Source of the DNA: Flavobacterium tibetense
Lineage (GTDB): Bacteria > Bacteroidota > Bacteroidia > Flavobacteriales > Flavobacteriaceae
Assembly: GCF_003293845.1 (NCBI RefSeq)
Contig: NZ_QLST01000002.1
Location: 180,269-244,268, forward strand
Direction: 5' to 3'
DNA length: 64,000 nt
A model generated the notes under the pieces. It ran no database searches. It was not told the origin of the DNA and saw only the letters and a program-made list of their open reading frames with translations. Positions 60,641 through 64,000 of this stretch are shown here, in pieces. How positions within the stretch are numbered: position 1 is the first letter of the stretch; every line of letters begins with the position of its first letter. Made by a program: the position numbers and the translations under genes.

Positions 60641-61144
60641 ATGAAACAAATTAAAACCTTAGTAATCGCATTAATCCTTTTTGTAGGAACACAAATAAAT
60701 GCACAAACAAAAGTTGCGCACATTGATGTTCAAGAACTAATGACTAGCATGCCTGAAATGAAAACGGCACAAACGCAATTAGATAAAATCAAAGAGCAGT
60801 ACGACAAAGAATATCGTACAATGGTTCAAGAATACCAAACAAAAATTCAAAAATACGAACAAGAAGCTCCTACTGCTGGCGACGCAACAAACGATGCTCG
60901 TACTAAAGAAATGCAAGATATGGGTAGTCGTATTCAACAATACCAACAAAGTGCTGGAAAAGAATTACAACAAAAAGAAATGGACTTATTAAAGCCTATT
61001 TTAGAAAAAGCGCAAGCAGCAATTCAAAAAGTAGCTAAAGCTAAAGGATTTGAATATGTTCTTGACGCAACAAATGGAAGTGGTGTTTTAGTTGCAAACG
61101 GAACTAACCTTTTACCAGATGTTAAAAAAGAATTAGGATTCTAA
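60641..61144 (+). CDS. OmpH/Skp-like periplasmic chaperone, short form
   Basis: 167 residues with signal (LVIALILFVGTQINAQT), the normal Skp length. Core motifs KVAHIDVQELMTSMPEMKTA and the C-terminal AKAKGFEYVLDATNGSGVLV are typical. Second ompH, 33 bases after the first, ended by a strong terminator. Confidence 0.93.
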   Translation: MKQIKTLVIALILFVGTQINAQTKVAHIDVQELMTSMPEMKTAQTQLDKIKEQYDKEYRTMVQEYQTKIQKYEQEAPTAGDATNDARTKEMQDMGSRIQQYQQSAGKELQQKEMDLLKPILEKAQAAIQKVAKAKGFEYVLDATNGSGVLVANGTNLLPDVKKELGF

Positions 61145-61163
61145 ATCAAAAAATATTTAATTG

Positions 61164-61203
61164 AACTGCTCAAAAAATCATCCTTTTGAGCAGTTTTTTT
61201 TTA
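61164..61203 (+). terminator. Terminator after the porG-uppS-bamA-ompH-ompH run
   Basis: 12-bp perfect stem AACTGCTCAAAA/TTTTGAGCAGTT (61164-61175 with 61184-61195), 8-base loop, then T-run. It lies 18 bases before murI, which would therefore depend on a new promoter or read-through. Confidence 0.9.
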
Positions 61204-61213
61204 CATTTGTTTT

Positions 61214-61996
61214 ATGAACAACACTTCAAACCCAATAGGCCTTTTTGATTCTGGTGTAGGAGGAACCTCCATTTGGAAAGAAATCAACAACCTGCTACCA
61301 AATGAAAATACGATCTATCTCGCTGATAGTAAAAATGCTCCCTATGGACAAAAGACCAAAGAAGAAATCATTCATTTGAGTTGCAAAAACACAGATTTTT
61401 TATTGGAGATGAATTGTAAAATTATTGTAGTAGCTTGTAATACTGCCACCACAAATGCTATAAAAGTGTTACGCAAAAAATATGATGTCCCATTCATTGG
61501 CATTGAGCCTGCAATTAAACCAGCCGCAATAAACACCAAATCTAATGTCATTGGAATTTTAGCAACCAAAGGAACATTGAGTAGCGAATTATTTCACGAA
61601 ACAGCCTCTAAGTTTACCAATATACAAGTAATGGAGCAAATTGGCCACGGCTTGGTTGAATTAATCGAAAATGGCAAGATAGATTCTTCCGAAACAAAGC
61701 AGTTACTAGAAAAATATTTAAAACCAATGATTGCCAATAAAATGGATTATCTGGTTTTGGGATGCAGTCACTATCCTTATTTAATTCCCCAAATTAAAAA
61801 AATAATACCAAAAAATGTAACTATTATCGATTCTGGAGAAGCAGTTGCTAGACAAACCAAATTTGTTTTAGAGCAAAACAATATTTTAAATCTAGAAATT
61901 ACTAAAGGAGAAACTATTTTTTATTCCAATGGAAATCCCGAAGTTTTATCACTCTTAATTCAAAGACAAAATAATGTATTCTATCGCGATTTTTAA
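61214..61996 (+). CDS. murI: Glutamate racemase
   Basis: 260 residues; converts L- to D-glutamate for peptidoglycan. Catalytic cysteines are in VVACNTATTNA and LGCSHYPYL; the N-terminal GLFDSGVGGTSIW and the NAPYGQ motif are typical. Its stop overlaps that of the convergent gamma carbonic anhydrase gene by 4 bases. Confidence 0.96.
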   Translation: MNNTSNPIGLFDSGVGGTSIWKEINNLLPNENTIYLADSKNAPYGQKTKEEIIHLSCKNTDFLLEMNCKIIVVACNTATTNAIKVLRKKYDVPFIGIEPAIKPAAINTKSNVIGILATKGTLSSELFHETASKFTNIQVMEQIGHGLVELIENGKIDSSETKQLLEKYLKPMIANKMDYLVLGCSHYPYLIPQIKKIIPKNVTIIDSGEAVARQTKFVLEQNNILNLEITKGETIFYSNGNPEVLSLLIQRQNNVFYRDF

Positions 61997-62511
61997 TCTT
62001 GATCTTTAAACCATCCCGAATACATTACGTAATTATTAGAAATTCTTTCAATTTCTCCAGCAAAATCACTTTGGTCTATATCTTTCACTTTTCTTGCTGG
62101 AACTCCTGCATAAATAGTTCCTGATGGAACAATTGTATTTTGTGTAATTACCGAACCCGCAGCTACTATTGCATTACTTTCAACAACACAATTATCCATT
62201 ACAATAGCTCCCATTCCAATTAAAACATTATCATGGATGGTACAGCCATGTACAATTGCATTATGTCCAATCGATACATTATTACCAATTACTGTCGGAT
62301 GTTTTTGATACGTACAATGAATTACAGCACCATCCTGAATATTAACTTTATTTCCAATAGTTATTGAATTTACATCACCACGAACAACAGCATTAAACCA
62401 AATACTGCATTGGTCACCAATTTTTACATCACCAACAATCGTAGCATTTTCAGCTATATAACAATCTTCTGGAATTTGTGGTGATTTTCCATTTACCGAT
62501 TTTATTATCAT
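61993..62511 (-). CDS. Gamma-type carbonic anhydrase family protein
   Basis: 172 residues from the ATG complementary to 62509-62511 (IIKSVNGKSPQIPEDCYIAE); the upstream in-frame ATG lies within the neighbouring terminator. Left-handed beta-helix with hexapeptide repeats. The zinc histidines are present in VIHCTYQK and IGHNAIVHG. Many members lack proven anhydrase activity. Converges with murI, overlapping by 4 bases. Confidence 0.92.
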   Translation of the reverse strand: MIIKSVNGKSPQIPEDCYIAENATIVGDVKIGDQCSIWFNAVVRGDVNSITIGNKVNIQDGAVIHCTYQKHPTVIGNNVSIGHNAIVHGCTIHDNVLIGMGAIVMDNCVVESNAIVAAGSVITQNTIVPSGTIYAGVPARKVKDIDQSDFAGEIERISNNYVMYSGWFKDQD

Positions 62512-62524
62512 ATTATGGGTAATA

Positions 62525-62551
62525 AAAATGTCCCGAAAAAATCGGGACAAA
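62525..62551 (-). terminator. Terminator after the PorP/SprF gene
   Basis: Stem TGTCCCGA/TCGGGACA (62529-62536 with 62542-62549), A-rich loop; on the minus strand a T-run follows. Confidence 0.85.
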
Positions 62552-62571
62552 TTAATATATTATTAAATCAA

Positions 62572-63576
62572 TTAGTTTACAGCTGGACAGTTACAATCCC
62601 ATTCAGCAGCTCTACAGAATACATCAAATCCTAGAGTAATTTGATGGAATCCTCCATTGTCAAACTTAACATCGCCTAACAAATGTGAATAGGTATAAGC
62701 AAACATGAATTTCTTATAATTTACACCAACGATTGGTGTTATATATTGCAAACGTTGTCTTTCAATTGATGATCCATTACTTGCTAAATATTCTGCTTGA
62801 TCAAAAGCTCTTCTGTAAGACAAACCACCCCACATTCTTCCAAAATCAAGATTTCTATATACTTTCAAATTCAAATCAATTGTTCGTTCTTTTGTTTCTT
62901 GAATCCACTGAAACATAAATGAAGGTTCAAATAATAATTTATCAGCATCTCCAAAAACGGCTCCTGCACTCCATAAAATTTTTCTTAAGTTATCAGACTC
63001 AATTTCTTCAGTGTACAATTCTCTTCGGTTAGCCAAAAAGTTTTTAACTGTTACATGAGTAAAGAAATCCATATAATGATAAGAAACTCCTAAATCAACA
63101 TTGAAATAAGCATCTTTCTGAATTACACCTGGAACAATTCTTGGATCAAATTCAACGAAATCAGTACCATCAATTGAACTTTGCACAAACGCTCCACTTA
63201 ACCCAAAAGACAATTGATTTAAATCTGCCGTACTTCTTGAAAATCTCAAATGATGCGCATAAGTTAACTTAGCTCCTCTTTGCGAATGATACCCATTTTT
63301 ATCATTAAAAATAATCATACCCATTCCTGAAATACCATCTTCATCTAGAGCAGTATTAAAACTAACGGTTTGTAATGCTGGAGCATTTTCTTGCCCCATC
63401 CATTGCTGACGAGCAGTCAACCTTACTTTTCCACAATTAGCAGCTCCTGCCATTGACGGGTGAATTAAATAATAATTATCCGATAAATAATCTGAATATA
63501 CCGCAACACCTTCTTGTGAAAATGCCAATTGCGACAGTAAAAATGCTAAAAATAAATATCCTCTTTTAAAATTCAT
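62572..63576 (-). CDS. PorP/SprF family type IX secretion membrane protein
   Basis: 334 residues with signal (LFLAFLLSQLAFSQE). Barrel-type protein with family motifs NYYLIHPSMAGAANCGKVRL, ARQQWMGQENAP, GMGMIIFNDKNGYHSQRGA and LTYAHHLRFS. SprF-like proteins are needed for secretion and anchoring of their neighbouring type-B substrates. It lies 5 bases after just such a substrate gene, a typical pair. Confidence 0.94.
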   Translation of the reverse strand: MNFKRGYLFLAFLLSQLAFSQEGVAVYSDYLSDNYYLIHPSMAGAANCGKVRLTARQQWMGQENAPALQTVSFNTALDEDGISGMGMIIFNDKNGYHSQRGAKLTYAHHLRFSRSTADLNQLSFGLSGAFVQSSIDGTDFVEFDPRIVPGVIQKDAYFNVDLGVSYHYMDFFTHVTVKNFLANRRELYTEEIESDNLRKILWSAGAVFGDADKLLFEPSFMFQWIQETKERTIDLNLKVYRNLDFGRMWGGLSYRRAFDQAEYLASNGSSIERQRLQYITPIVGVNYKKFMFAYTYSHLLGDVKFDNGGFHQITLGFDVFCRAAEWDCNCPAVN

Positions 63577-63581
63577 TTTAG

Positions 63582-64000
63582 TTAACGTATTAATGAGAAA
63601 TGTGCTTTAAATGTTTTTGGTTGTTCGTTTTCTAAATAATCTACTGTAAACCAGTAATCTGTTGATGGTAATTCCGCCCCATTGAATCTTCCATCCCATC
63701 CTTGTCCTTGTGGGCTAATTTGTTTCAACAGTTTACCATATCTGTCAAAAATATAGATTCTTGCTTCAGGTTGGTCTTGTAATCCAATAATATTCCAAGT
63801 ATCGTTAAATCCATCTCCATTTGGTGTGAAAAATGGCGGGTAATCTATTACCAATACTTCTATAGTCAAATATGTACATCCTTGTGTATCGATTACAGTC
63901 ACTGTATGTAATCCTGCTGAAACGCCAGTGAAAACATTTGATTCTTGGAAGCCTTCATCATCTAACTGATATAGTAACGTTCCTGTTCCGCCTGTTACAC
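63582..64000 (-). CDS. Type IX-secreted adhesin, type-B sorting domain (5' part outside window)
   Basis: The frame is open to the right edge, so only the last 139 codons are seen. The visible part begins in a repeat of gliding-adhesin type (SAGLHTVTVIDTQGCTYL) and ends in the CHU_C/type-B sorting domain: PPFFTPNGDGFNDTWNIIGL, IYIFDRYGKLLKQISPQGQG, WDGRFNGAELPSTDYWFTVDY and KAHFSLIR. By family knowledge this end directs export by the type IX system together with a PorP/SprF partner, which follows 5 bases downstream. Confidence 0.92.
   Translation of the reverse strand, partial: VTGGTGTLLYQLDDEGFQESNVFTGVSAGLHTVTVIDTQGCTYLTIEVLVIDYPPFFTPNGDGFNDTWNIIGLQDQPEARIYIFDRYGKLLKQISPQGQGWDGRFNGAELPSTDYWFTVDYLENEQPKTFKAHFSLIR

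Overview
The window looks like chromosome of a Flavobacterium-like member of the Bacteroidota. It is AT-rich and many starts lack a Shine-Dalgarno sequence. Promoters match the Bacteroidota primary sigma consensus (TTG, about 17-23 bases, TAnnTTTG). It carries type IX secretion genes, an S46 dipeptidyl peptidase, Na+-translocating NADH:quinone reductase and many small lipoproteins with a serine- or alanine-preceded lipobox cysteine. Almost all of it is ordinary core genome; no phage, transposase, CRISPR array or rRNA operon was seen, and no stretch longer than about 300 bases lacks a gene.

Layout. 1-4.7 kb (minus): nqrABCDE, cut at the left edge within nqrE. 4.9-8.3 kb: type IX plug protein, DUF3667 protein, ApaG and a lipoprotein. 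8.5-18.7 kb: proline catabolism (pruA), a hypothetical membrane protein, rsmG, a fatty acid desaturase, an aminotransferase, purT, a Crp-like regulator, a pirin/YjdJ/YjdI/FMN-reductase cluster and fabD. 18.7-24.9 kb: galE and a DegT-type aminotransferase (minus), waaA, a DPP11-like peptidase and a 62-residue acidic lipoprotein. 24.9-30.4 kb: a YegP-like protein, tRNA-Gly and tRNA-Leu, mutS, an SpoU methyltransferase and a folK-deoxynucleoside kinase fusion. 30.5-36.4 kb: sppA, a lipoprotein with a TonB-plug-like tail, a queuosine-precursor transporter and an AsmA protein.

36.6-40.7 kb is the one unusual region. A secreted lipoprotein with a Gly/Ser/Asp linker and a C-terminal HSH-motif domain is followed by a DUF6705 protein. 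Next comes a start-less copy of the same linker fused to a different C-terminal domain (DUF6973-like), then a small lipoprotein, a 102-base remnant of a DUF6705 gene and a complete DUF6705 gene. This resembles the full-gene-plus-orphan-cassette layout of polymorphic toxin loci. It is my best candidate for an undescribed system, but no toxin or immunity function is shown by sequence alone.

40.7-49.2 kb: a DUF2797 protein, a GH3-like adenylase, an OmpA/PD40 protein flanked by two tiny cysteine-containing lipoproteins, and tig-clpP-clpX. 49.2-56 kb: an SGNH hydrolase with a FadL-type porin, an alpha/beta hydrolase and pdxJ on minus; a CBS protein and nadK on plus. 55.5-62.5 kb: the envelope biogenesis run porG-uppS-bamA-ompH-ompH-murI, and a gamma carbonic anhydrase. 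62.5-64 kb: a PorP/SprF protein and the C-terminal end of a type IX type-B secreted adhesin that leaves the window.

Secretion genes are scattered (plug at 4.9 kb, porG at 55.5 kb, porP/sprF and a substrate at 62.6-64 kb) rather than clustered. A small family of intergenic hairpins built from the word ACTG(A/C)GACTG occurs at three sites (18.7, 19.8 and 46.5 kb).
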